Below, one piece after another: positions 17,472-24,939 of a stretch of DNA of 43,000 nucleotides (within the stretch, counting starts at the first letter, position 1; the number at the start of each line of letters is the position of its first letter). Below the pieces are notes generated by a model. The model worked only from the letters and a program-made list of their open reading frames with translations. It was not told the DNA's origin and searched no databases. The DNA lies in the NCBI RefSeq assembly GCF_009760915.1, contig NZ_VIDQ01000065.1, positions 1 through 43,000 of the forward strand, written 5' to 3'. Both the position numbers and the translations under genes were made by a program. Origin of the DNA: Azohydromonas aeria (GTDB lineage: Bacteria; Pseudomonadota; Gammaproteobacteria; Burkholderiales; Burkholderiaceae_C).

Positions 17472-17932
17472 CAGTGCTTGCCGGCCGCTTCGGCGCCGCC
17501 GCACGTGGCAGCCGAGCACAGTCCGTACAGCGTAAGCGCATGCTCGCGCAGCTCGAAGCCCATGGCCTCGGCCACGGCGCGCTGGCGGTCCTCGATCGCG
17601 GCGTCGTGGAACTCCTCCACGCGGCCGCAGCGCACGCACACCAGGTGATCGTGGTGACTGCCCTGCCGCAGTTCGAACACGGACTTGCCGTTGTCGAAGT
17701 TGCTGCGCGAAAGCAGCCCGGCCTGCTCGAACTGCATCAGCACGCGGTACACGGTGGCCAGGCCGATGTCCGCGCCGGCGCCCATCAGTTCCCGGTACAC
17801 GTCCTCCGCGCTGAGATGGCGGGCGCTGGACTGCTTGAAAACGTCGAGCACCCGCATGCGCGGCAGCGTGGCCTTGAGGCCGCTGCCCCTGAGATCGTCC
17901 ACCTCGCCTGGCGCGGGCGGTTGCTTGCTCAT
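17471..17932 (-). CDS. fur: Ferric uptake regulator, Fur family
   Basis: The 153-residue protein shows the Fur winged helix (GLKATLPRMRVLDVFKQ, HLSAEDVYRELMGAGADIGL, ATVYRVLMQFEQAGLL) followed by the metal-sensing part: HHDHLVCVRCGRVEEFHD has the His-rich site and the first CxxC, and the tail HALTLYGLCSAATCGG has a second cysteine pair spaced C-x4-C. ATG 17932 (MSKQPPAP) follows GGAAGGAAG at good spacing; an upstream ATG at 17947 lies within that ribosome-binding site and is less likely. It is probably autoregulated through two Fur-box-like sites in the divergent region with the DUF2325 operon. It may be a second, local Fur rather than the main one; the window cannot tell. Confidence 0.92.
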   Translation of the reverse strand: MSKQPPAPGEVDDLRGSGLKATLPRMRVLDVFKQSSARHLSAEDVYRELMGAGADIGLATVYRVLMQFEQAGLLSRSNFDNGKSVFELRQGSHHDHLVCVRCGRVEEFHDAAIEDRQRAVAEAMGFELREHALTLYGLCSAATCGGAEAAGKH

Positions 17933-18027
17933 CGGTCTTCCTTCCAAGTGCTGCCTGCGAGAGGCCCAGGCGTCCCGTGCCCTCAGGGCGGTCTCGGTGG
18001 CCTGATGCGCACGGCCGGATCATTTTA

Positions 18028-18046
18028 CTCGCGAATGATTCTCGTT
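18028..18046. promoter_or_regulatory. Fur-box-like site near fur
   Basis: CTCGCGAATGATTCTCGTT keeps the GAAnnnTTC core and the right half of the local pattern. It lies 96 bp upstream of the fur start and faces both divergent genes. Confidence 0.5.
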
Positions 18047-18071
18047 TGAAAAATGTCCCCAACCTCTTGCG

Positions 18072-18090
18072 AATGCGAATGCTTCGCATT
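18072..18090. promoter_or_regulatory. Palindromic Fur box between fur and DUF2325 gene
   Basis: AATGCGAATGCTTCGCATT is a perfect palindrome (8-base arms around TGC). It matches the core of the site before the reverse receptor operon at 27133-27155. At 75 bp upstream of the DUF2325 start, it probably represses that operon with iron. Confidence 0.75.
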
Positions 18091-18164
18091 AACCTGACTG
18101 GGAACGGGTGGCCGGCGTGACGGCGTCATCCGCAGGTAGGGACTTCACAGGGAAAGACACGGGC

Positions 18165-19454
18165 ATGTGCGAGAGGGATCAACAGTCGCAGGGCGTCGCG
18201 GTGCTGAAGCCGGCGGGAGCGCTGAGCGTTGCCGGCATCTCGGGCTCACGCCGCAAGCGGCTGTGGGAGCTCGGCGCGACGGCCTTCTGCCCCGTCATCG
18301 GCGTGTGCCTGCCGATCGCCGCGCTGCGCAGCTTGGTGGAGAAGGTGCTGCGCGCGCCGGCGCCCGCCAGCGACTACGAGCTGCACTGCTGCACGATCAA
18401 CGAGTGCAAGCAGCGCACGCCGGTGGCCGAGCGGCTGCACAAGGAACTCGACGCGCGCTACGCGCTGGCGGTGCGCCAAGCCGCGGCCTGCAAGAGCACC
18501 GAGGCGCTGGCGCAGTGGTGGGCGCTCCAGCGCCGCGCGGGCGACCAGCTGCCCGGCGCGCTGTGGGCGGTGCTGACCCACCCGCGCTGCGACACGCCGT
18601 GCGCGGACGCCGTCCTGGCCGACGTGCACATGCTGCAGCACCAGGTGGGCGCCGCGCAGCGCGTGGACCTCGCCCGCCATGCCGAGCTGCAGGCACAGCA
18701 TGCCGCGCTGCAGCGTGAGAGCGCCCTGCTCCAGGAGCGCTGCGCGCAGGCGCTGACGGACAAGAGGGCCTTGATCGAGCGCCAGGCGGCGGAGCTGGTG
18801 CGGCTGCGCGCCGAGCTCATCGGCCGCGACACCGTCATCGCCGGCCTGTGCGAGCAGTTCAAGGCGCTGGAGGCGTCGGTGCCGGGACTCAGGACGCGGG
18901 TGGAGCAGGCCGCGCAGATCACGGCCCAGCTCGCGCGCATCCAGACGCTCGAACGCCAGGCCAGCCATTGGCAGCAGCGCGCCGCCGAGCTGCAACAGTG
19001 GCGCCAGGCGCAGGAGGAGCGCCTGGCACAGGGGACGGCCGCCGGGACGCCGCCCGCCCCGGGCGCCGAGGCGGACATCGAGGCCGCGCAGCTGCTGCGC
19101 GAGAAATCCGTGCTGTGCGTGGGCGGGCGCTCGGGCAGCGTGCCGATCTACCGCCGGCTCATCGAGCGCACGGGCGGGCGCTTTCTGCACCACGACGGCG
19201 GCGAGGAGGACAGCTCCGCGCAGCTCGACGTCAACCTGGCCGCGGCCGACCTCGTGATCTGCCAGACCGGTTGCATCAGCCACGACGCCTACTGGCGCGT
19301 CAAGGACCACTGCAAGCGCCACGGCAAGCAGTGCGTGTTCGTCGAGAAGCCCAGCGCTGCCAGCCTGGCGCGGGAGCTGCGCGCCATTCGGGTCGTGCCG
19401 GCCGCTCGGGACGCGGCCGGGCCGGTACGCGTCGAATCGGCCCTGGAGCGCTGA
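18165..19454 (+). CDS. DUF2325 protein with coiled coil
   Basis: The 429-residue protein starts at ATG 18165 and has three parts. Residues about 1-130 form a Cys-containing helical domain (CPVIGVCLPIAAL, LHCCTINECKQRTP). Residues about 160-310 are a long Gln/Glu/Arg-rich coiled coil. The C-terminal 95 residues are a DUF2325 domain: SVLCVGGRSGSVPIYRRLIE, FLHHDGGEEDSSAQLD, ADLVICQTGCISHDAYWRVK, GKQCVFVEKPS. DUF2325 has a Rossmann-like look with conserved His/Cys residues; its biochemical role is not established. It heads a six-gene operon behind a palindromic Fur box, so it is probably made under iron starvation. No signal peptide is seen; it should be cytoplasmic. Confidence 0.8.
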   Translation: MCERDQQSQGVAVLKPAGALSVAGISGSRRKRLWELGATAFCPVIGVCLPIAALRSLVEKVLRAPAPASDYELHCCTINECKQRTPVAERLHKELDARYALAVRQAAACKSTEALAQWWALQRRAGDQLPGALWAVLTHPRCDTPCADAVLADVHMLQHQVGAAQRVDLARHAELQAQHAALQRESALLQERCAQALTDKRALIERQAAELVRLRAELIGRDTVIAGLCEQFKALEASVPGLRTRVEQAAQITAQLARIQTLERQASHWQQRAAELQQWRQAQEERLAQGTAAGTPPAPGAEADIEAAQLLREKSVLCVGGRSGSVPIYRRLIERTGGRFLHHDGGEEDSSAQLDVNLAAADLVICQTGCISHDAYWRVKDHCKRHGKQCVFVEKPSAASLARELRAIRVVPAARDAAGPVRVESALER

Positions 19455-19459
19455 GCGCC

Positions 19460-19768
19460 ATGCCGCACGCCTGCAACGCCGCGCCCAGCCTGGAAGCGCT
19501 GTTCGCCGCCACGCTGGCGCTGATGACGCGATGGGCCCAGGCCGCAACGCCCACGGGCGGCGAAGCTGCCTGCGGCCACCGCTCCCTGCTGGCGCGCAAG
19601 ATCGTCTCCAACCTCTTATTCCTGCAGCACCACCCGCAGGCGAGCGAGCAGTTCCGCCAGATCGTGGCCAACGTGCACCGGTCCTGGCAGGACGTGGCCT
19701 GCGCGGCGCAGGCCGGCATGCCGGCCCTCTCGCCACGGGCGCTGACGCCCGGGCATTCGCTGCACTGA
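19460..19768 (+). CDS. Unknown small protein, DUF2325 operon gene 2 (102 aa)
   Basis: The gene starts 5 bp after the DUF2325 gene. The product is helical and has a central stretch ARKIVSNLLFLQHHPQASEQ followed by QIVANVHRSWQDV that looks like a conserved protein core, and scattered Cys residues (MPHAC…, AACGH…, DVACAA). There is no signal peptide or membrane segment. I do not recognise the family. Strict operon spacing and natural composition argue for a real gene with a role tied to the DUF2325 protein under iron control. Confidence 0.65.
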   Translation: MPHACNAAPSLEALFAATLALMTRWAQAATPTGGEAACGHRSLLARKIVSNLLFLQHHPQASEQFRQIVANVHRSWQDVACAAQAGMPALSPRALTPGHSLH

Positions 19769-19799
19769 CCCGCATTCATCCTTTCACCGGAGTCCGGCC

Positions 19800-19973
19800 A
19801 TGACCGAACCAGCACGCGCCGTGGGCGCTGCGAGTGTCCCGATGCCTTCTTCACTGCGGCGCGCCGGGCGCGTGCGCCGGGTGGCACGGGAGCGCTCCCG
19901 CGCCGTGGTGGAGTGGCTGCTGCTGGCCGCCATCGTGGCGGCCGTCTACGCCTTCGTGCCGGTGGCCGCATGA
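19800..19973 (+). CDS. Single-pass membrane peptide, operon gene 3 (57 aa)
   Basis: A short frame starts at ATG 19800 with CCGGAG about 8 bases upstream and ends at TGA 19971-19973, which overlaps the ATG of the next gene (ATGA). The product has an Arg-rich N-terminal half (LRRAGRVRRVARERSRAVV) followed by one membrane helix (EWLLLAAIVAAVYAFVPVAA), so it should sit in the inner membrane with the basic part in the cytoplasm. The layout is that of a small membrane anchor or regulator. It has no family that I recognise. Confidence 0.6.
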   Translation: MTEPARAVGAASVPMPSSLRRAGRVRRVARERSRAVVEWLLLAAIVAAVYAFVPVAA

Positions 19974-20356
19974 GAGGCGGCGGTACCCAGGCGCCTGAGA
20001 GCGCGGCCACGCTCGAACTGTGGCATCGACTGGGCATGCAGCTGCGCCTGGCGCTGTACGCGGACGACCCTCGCCTGGTGGCGCGCTACCTGTCCTGCGG
20101 TGAAGCCCTGGTGGCGCGGCACGGCCACTCACCCTGGCAGGTGCACGACCGCATGCTCAGCCTGCTGCTGACCACGGCCTACGACACCCTGCTGCCCATC
20201 GTCTGGCGAATGACCTGCCTGGACGCGTGCAGCCGGCCCATGAGCGCGCTGGGCGCGCTCGTGTGCGACGACGCCAGCGCCGCGCGGCTGCGCATCCTGG
20301 CCCGGCGCCTGGCCTCGTTCTCCTGCAACCCCGCCGACCCGGAGCGTGCCGCGTGA
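19970..20356 (+). CDS. Unknown helical protein, operon gene 4 (128 aa)
   Basis: It starts in the ATGA overlap with gene 3 and ends in a GTGA overlap with gene 5. The core LRLALYADDPRLVARYLSCG, then MLSLLLTTAYDTLLPIVWRM and CLDACSRPMSALGALV, matches the core of gene 5 residue by residue in pattern, so the two are tandem paralogs. It is predicted all-helical and soluble, with conserved Cys residues at the ends of helices. No known family is recognised. Confidence 0.7.
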   Translation: MRGGGTQAPESAATLELWHRLGMQLRLALYADDPRLVARYLSCGEALVARHGHSPWQVHDRMLSLLLTTAYDTLLPIVWRMTCLDACSRPMSALGALVCDDASAARLRILARRLASFSCNPADPERAA

Positions 20357-20850
20357 CAGCCCCCGACTCTTCGAGCGCCATGTTTTCTGCGCAAGGGCAT
20401 GCCCTGCCGGGCCTGCCGCATGGCGCGCCTCGGAACCAGCGGCTCCTCGCGGTCGAGCTGGCCCAGGCCTGCATGACGCGCCCCTTGTGGCTGCTGCGCC
20501 GGCGCTGGGAACAGCTGCAGATCGACGTGCGTTGCGCGCTGCATGCGGACGAGCCCGTGCGCATCCGCCACTACCTGCTCGGCGGCGGCAAGCTGGCGCG
20601 CCTGGGCGTGTTCGGCGAAGTCGGCGTGCAGCTGCACATGACGCAGATCCTGCTGCAGACGGCCCGTGACCCGGAGCTGCCTTGCTTCTGGCGCAGCGTC
20701 TGCCTCGAATGCGTGAGCCATCCACTGCGGCGGTTGCGCACCTTGCTGGGCCAGCATGCGCCTTCTACGCTGCTCGCCATCGAACAGGCCGTCGCGTCGG
20801 TTCAATGCAAGCTGCCCCTGGCTGGCAGGGAGCCTGGCCATGGCGTTTGA
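20353..20850 (+). CDS. Unknown helical protein, operon gene 5 (165 aa)
   Basis: The likely start is GTG 20353, which overlaps the stop of gene 4 (GTGA); ATG 20380 is an internal alternative. The core VRCALHADEPVRIRHYLLGG, then MTQILLQTARDPELPCFWRS and CLECVSHPLRRLRTLL, parallels gene 4, with the same spacing of the D-P, Y-L and C-L motifs. Helical and soluble, probably from a gene duplication inside the operon. The last 11 bases overlap the start of gene 6. Function unknown. Confidence 0.7.
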   Translation: MTAPDSSSAMFSAQGHALPGLPHGAPRNQRLLAVELAQACMTRPLWLLRRRWEQLQIDVRCALHADEPVRIRHYLLGGGKLARLGVFGEVGVQLHMTQILLQTARDPELPCFWRSVCLECVSHPLRRLRTLLGQHAPSTLLAIEQAVASVQCKLPLAGREPGHGV

Positions 20851-21334
20851 GGCGCAGTCCGGGAGCATGGTGGACGTCGAGCAGTACTGGCACCAGCTCA
20901 TGCAGCAGGGTACGGTGCTGCTCGAACATGACGACGTGGTGGGTGCCCTGGTCAGCTTCGAGCAGGCCTGCATCCTGGCGCGTTCGCTGGCCGACCGCTG
21001 GGATGACATCGACGATGCGTTGGCTGCCGTGGTGGCGAGCCACTTGGGCTTTTCCGAGGCACTGGAGCGCGCATGGCGCATTGACGATGCCGCCTGCGCG
21101 CTTTGCGAGGCGCACGGCGTGCTGCTGCAAGCCAGCCGTGACGCCACGCTGACACCGCCCGCCCGACTATGCGCGCTGCGCCATCTGCGCGGGACCACGG
21201 CTGCGCTGTTGCGCTTTCAACTGTCGCACGGCGTGCGAGCGGACATGGAGAGCGGCATGCATGAGGCGTGGAACTGTGCTGCGCAGCTGGCGCCCGCTGC
21301 AGGCATGCAGCCGCTGCCGATGACATTGCATTGA
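20840..21334 (+). CDS. Unknown TPR-like helical protein, operon gene 6 (164 aa)
   Basis: ATG 20840 lies inside the end of gene 5, so translation is coupled. The product starts with VDVEQYWHQLMQQGTVLLEH followed by DDVVGALVSFEQACILAR, a helix pair like a TPR motif, and continues with further helices and several Cys residues (DDAACALCEAHG, ARLCALRHL). It could be a third, more distant relative of genes 4 and 5. It ends the operon; a converging PepSY gene ends 46 bp further. No enzyme motif is visible. Confidence 0.65.
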   Translation: MAFEAQSGSMVDVEQYWHQLMQQGTVLLEHDDVVGALVSFEQACILARSLADRWDDIDDALAAVVASHLGFSEALERAWRIDDAACALCEAHGVLLQASRDATLTPPARLCALRHLRGTTAALLRFQLSHGVRADMESGMHEAWNCAAQLAPAAGMQPLPMTLH

Positions 21335-21380
21335 GGCTTGCGCGAGCATGCGCGCCTTCATGGTGAAGTGGCGCGATAGC

Positions 21381-22682
21381 TCAGTCGGGAGATGGCGTCC
21401 ACAGGCCGCTTTTCTGTTTCGCGCCCATGCCTTGACGGCGAATGGGAGCGACCCACAGTCGCGCGCGGCGCTTCTTCCACCAGACATAGACGCCGGTGAC
21501 GCTGAGCAGCCCAACGCCCAGGCCGAGCAGCGAGATGAACACCTTCATCGGCACGCCGCCCAGTCCGGCCATGTGCAGCACGTGCAGCCAGGAGGTGATG
21601 GTGTCCCCTGCAGCCTTGCCCGTGGGCAGATGGCTGCCGAGCAGGCGGCCGTCGGTGGCGTCGAAGCTCACACTGGTCTGGACAGCTTCGGAGGCGATGT
21701 CGAGGCTGCTGCCTACCCGGTAGCGGAACACGCCGCGTTGCGCGTCATAGCCGAGGCTGCGCTCGAAGTGCACTGAAAAGCGTTCGCTCCGGGCCAGCGC
21801 TGCCATGTGCTGCCGGCCCGTCTGGAGTGCCTGGGTCCATTCCATGGCAGGCTGGGCATGCGCTGGCTGGTGCTGTGCCCGTACCTGTTCGGCACGCTGC
21901 GTCGCAAAAATGGAGCGCATCACCGGCTGGTAGACCTCGCCGAGGTTGAACGACACGCTGCTCCATGCCAGGACGAACAGCATGATCCAGGGCCACAGGC
22001 CCCCTGCCCGATGAAGGTCCAGGTTGAGCTTGTAGGCGCCACCACTCCAGCGCACCCGCCATGCCGACGCCCAGCGCGCCCACCAGCCGCGATTGCCGCC
22101 GCGCTGGGTCCGGCGAGCGGGCAAGGTGAGGTAAATGCCGACGAAGCAGTCCAGCGTCCACAGCAGCGCAGCAAGGCCCATCACGTAGGCACCGGCCGTG
22201 CCCAGGGCCAGCTGGAAGTGCAGCCGGTAAATGAAGGGCATGAGGTTCACCAGCCCGTGCTCGATGGCGCCCCATTTGCGCTCGCCCAACACGGCGCCGG
22301 TGTAAGGGTTGACGAACACCTCGTCGAAGGGCAACTCGGCTTCCTTGCCGGTGCGGGCGTCCCTCGGACCATCCAGATGAAAACGCAACGCCCTGCCCTG
22401 CTCGACCTTCAGCGGCACGTAATGCACCAAAGCCGGTGTGTAGCGGGCCTGCAGCCGCTCTCGCAGCACCAGCGGATCAAGCGGCTGGGCCTGAGGTGCC
22501 GGAGGATGGACCTGCAGCAGTTCGGGGCTGATGGCCCGGTCGAGCTCGTGATACCAGGCCAGCAGCGCGCCGGTCACACCCGCGATGAGCAGGAAGGCGG
22601 CCAGGGCCAGGCCGACCCAGCGGTGCACCAGCACCGCCAGCGGCCGCATGGGGCGCAGGCTGCCCTTGCCGAGTCGATACAT
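21381..22682 (-). CDS. PepSY-associated membrane protein, siderophore uptake module 2
   Basis: This is a close paralog of the protein at 13598-14878, with the same order of motifs: VLVHRWVGLALAAFLLIAGV, WYHELD, VFVNPYTGAVLGERKWG, LHFQLALGTAG, LDLHRAGGLWPWIMLF and a last helix before VWWKKRRARLW. It is an inner-membrane protein probably involved in handling ferric siderophores after uptake. ATG 22682, 17 bp after the upstream receptor stop, gives 433 residues. ATG 22649 (MRPLAVLVHRW) matches the paralog start better and follows an AAGGGCAG stretch, so either is possible. It is the last gene of the reverse-strand receptor operon. Confidence 0.85.
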   Translation of the reverse strand: MYRLGKGSLRPMRPLAVLVHRWVGLALAAFLLIAGVTGALLAWYHELDRAISPELLQVHPPAPQAQPLDPLVLRERLQARYTPALVHYVPLKVEQGRALRFHLDGPRDARTGKEAELPFDEVFVNPYTGAVLGERKWGAIEHGLVNLMPFIYRLHFQLALGTAGAYVMGLAALLWTLDCFVGIYLTLPARRTQRGGNRGWWARWASAWRVRWSGGAYKLNLDLHRAGGLWPWIMLFVLAWSSVSFNLGEVYQPVMRSIFATQRAEQVRAQHQPAHAQPAMEWTQALQTGRQHMAALARSERFSVHFERSLGYDAQRGVFRYRVGSSLDIASEAVQTSVSFDATDGRLLGSHLPTGKAAGDTITSWLHVLHMAGLGGVPMKVFISLLGLGVGLLSVTGVYVWWKKRRARLWVAPIRRQGMGAKQKSGLWTPSPD

Positions 22683-22699
22683 GGCGAGCCGGCGCCGAC

Positions 22700-24814
22700 T
22701 CAGAACTTCCAGCGCACGGTGGCCAGCAGCGAGCGCGGCGCACCCGGATAGGTCAGGTTGCCCTGGGAGTCGTGGTAAGTCTTGTCGAGCACGTTCTTGA
22801 CGTGGACCGCTAGGTCCCAGGCGGCGCCCTGCGGCTTCCAGTAGGCCGAGGCGTCCAAGCGCACGTAGCTTGGCAGCGTCCAGCTGTTGGGCAGCTCCGC
22901 CTCGCGGCGGCCCACGGCGAAGGCGCCCACGCCCAAGCCCAGGCCGGGGACCGCGGCGATGTCGTGGCGCACCCACAGGCTGCCCTGGTGGCGCGGGGTG
23001 TTGACCAGCCTGTCACCCTGCGACGGCGCATCGCCGATCGACACGAAGGCGTCCAGCCACGCGTAGCTGGCGATCACGCTGGTCTGCTTGTCCAGTCGGA
23101 AGCTGGTGTCGAACTCGATGCCGCGCACGGTCTGCTCGCCACTGAGCCGGTTCTTTTCGGTGTCGTCCACGATGACGGGGACGGCGACGTTCTGCTTGCG
23201 GATCTCGAATGCCGTCACCCCGGCCACCACGCTGTCGTCCTCGGCCGTGTACTTGTAGCCCAGTTCCCACTGCTTGCCGCGCTCGGGCGCGGGCGACACC
23301 CCGGGCGCCAGCGAGCTGTAGTTGGCCGACTGCGGCGCGAAGCTGCGGCCAAGGCTGGCGAACACCGAGGAGGTCGGCGTCCAGCGGTAGAGCACGCCCA
23401 GGCGCGGCGTGGTCTCGGACTCGCTGAAGCGCGTGTCCGTTTCGCCGTCGATGGCCACGTCGCGCTGCTCGAACCGGGAGTGGCGCAGGCCCGCCAGCAG
23501 CCGCCAGTGCTCGCCGATCGAGACCAGGTCCTGCACGTACAGCCCGTCGCTGCGCACGTCCGTGCGGTTGCGGTCGTTCGGGCCCAGGGGGCGAGCGTAC
23601 TGGCCGTACACCGGCGCGTAGATGTCGATGGCGTAGCTGGAGCTGCGGTCGCGGCGGAAGTTGTAGCCCTCGTCGCGGTCGATGCGCTCGGCGCCGGCCA
23701 CGAGCGTGTGGCGCAGCGCCCCGGTGACCGCATCGGCGCGCACCTCGGCGAACGTGGTGGTGTACTTGTAGTCCGAGGTCACGAACGTGTACTGGCGCCG
23801 CAGCGTGCGGCCGTCGGGCTGCAGGTTGCGGTGCTGCACGTTGTCGCGCACGTCATCGACCCGGTAGATGTTGACCCCTGCGCGCAGCGTGACGGCATCC
23901 GTGAGCCGGTGGCTCACCAGCGCCGACAGGTCGGTCTGCTCGAAGTCGTAGCGGTCCCGCGGCTCGCCCAGGAAGCGCTCGCGGGGCAGCTTCAGCACCA
24001 CCGGTCCCATGCTGTTGAAGAAGCCGCGGTCGGGCGTGTTGCGGCTGTCGAGCCGGTAGGCCGAGAGCTCCACGCGGGTGCGCGGCGTCAGGTCCCAGTC
24101 CACCGCCAGGCCCAGCGTGTCGTGCCTGCTATCGACGTGGTCGCGAAAACTGTCGGCCTGCTCGTGGGCGCCGGTGAGCCGCATGCGCAGCGCGCCGTCG
24201 TCCGCGCTGGACCAGCCCAGGTCGAACTCGGGCCGCACCAGGCCGTACGAGCCAGCCGTCATGGCCACGGACGACACGGGCTTGCGCGTGGGCCGCTTGG
24301 TCACGTAGTTCACCACGCCGCCGGGCTCCAGGTCGCCGTAGGTCACGGAGGCGGCACCCTTGATGACCTCGATGCGCTCGATGTGTACCGTGTCGGTGAA
24401 CGACGAGTAGAAGTTGCGCCGGAAACCGTTCCACAGGCCCATGTCGGCCTGGAAGCCGCGGATGCGGTAGGTGTCCGTCAGCCCGAGGTAGGCGGGGTTG
24501 CGCGTGACGGCGCTGACGTTGCGCACCGCATCGGCCGGGCGCAGCACGCCCTGGTCCTCGATCACTGCGCGGGGGATGCTGGTGCCGGCCACGGGCAGGT
24601 CCATCGGGTCGGCCGGCAACCGGGCCGCCGCGGTGCTGGAGGCGCCGACGTAGCGGCTCACGGTGTCCTTGCCGGCCCGGACCACGACGGACTGCAGCTG
24701 CGCGTCGGGCGTGTCGGCAGCAGGATCTTGCGCACTGGCATCGATGGCAAGGACCGAGGCCAGCGCAAGCACGGCGAGCTTGAAGCCGTCTGCGCGTTGA
24801 AGCTGAATGAACAT
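22700..24814 (-). CDS. TonB-dependent siderophore receptor without STN (receptor 3)
   Basis: The 704-residue outer-membrane receptor has a signal peptide (FKLAVLALASVLAIDASAQ), a TonB-box-like stretch (LQSVVVRAGKD), a plug with GTSIPRAVIEDQGVLRPADA, IRGFQADMGLWNGF, ERIEVIKGAASVTYG and PGGVVNYVTKRP, and a barrel ending TVRWKF. There is no STN domain, so it cannot signal to FecR in the usual way. It resembles FhuE/FpvA-type ferric siderophore receptors; the substrate is unknown. It lies 125 bp after receptor 4 and 17 bp before the PepSY gene, all reverse strand, and is probably driven from the Fur box at 27133-27155. Confidence 0.9.
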   Translation of the reverse strand: MFIQLQRADGFKLAVLALASVLAIDASAQDPAADTPDAQLQSVVVRAGKDTVSRYVGASSTAAARLPADPMDLPVAGTSIPRAVIEDQGVLRPADAVRNVSAVTRNPAYLGLTDTYRIRGFQADMGLWNGFRRNFYSSFTDTVHIERIEVIKGAASVTYGDLEPGGVVNYVTKRPTRKPVSSVAMTAGSYGLVRPEFDLGWSSADDGALRMRLTGAHEQADSFRDHVDSRHDTLGLAVDWDLTPRTRVELSAYRLDSRNTPDRGFFNSMGPVVLKLPRERFLGEPRDRYDFEQTDLSALVSHRLTDAVTLRAGVNIYRVDDVRDNVQHRNLQPDGRTLRRQYTFVTSDYKYTTTFAEVRADAVTGALRHTLVAGAERIDRDEGYNFRRDRSSSYAIDIYAPVYGQYARPLGPNDRNRTDVRSDGLYVQDLVSIGEHWRLLAGLRHSRFEQRDVAIDGETDTRFSESETTPRLGVLYRWTPTSSVFASLGRSFAPQSANYSSLAPGVSPAPERGKQWELGYKYTAEDDSVVAGVTAFEIRKQNVAVPVIVDDTEKNRLSGEQTVRGIEFDTSFRLDKQTSVIASYAWLDAFVSIGDAPSQGDRLVNTPRHQGSLWVRHDIAAVPGLGLGVGAFAVGRREAELPNSWTLPSYVRLDASAYWKPQGAAWDLAVHVKNVLDKTYHDSQGNLTYPGAPRSLLATVRWKF

Positions 24815-24939
24815 GATTCTTCTTGAAGTGGTTGAACGCGTGGTGCAGCGGCCAAGACAACCGCGGCCGTGGGCGAAGCCGTGCCAGGCGGGCAGAGCGT
24901 GGTTGCGCGCGGCAAGAAAGGTGAAGCGGCCGCTATTGC

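Noticed and set aside
18246..19775. 509-aa open frame on the reverse strand
   Set aside because: It is a GC-driven shadow of the DUF2325 gene with low-complexity Arg/Ala/Leu composition.
21366..21400. tRNA-like A-box motif TAGCTCAGTCGG
   Set aside because: It matches the D-arm of many tRNAs, but no anticodon stem, T-arm (GGTTCGAATC-like) or acceptor pairing follows, and the site lies in the 3' end of the PepSY coding sequence. It is either chance or a very small fragment.
22964..24826. 620-aa open frame on the plus strand across receptor 3
   Set aside because: Val/Ala/His-rich antisense shadow of a clear receptor gene; no signal peptide or motif.
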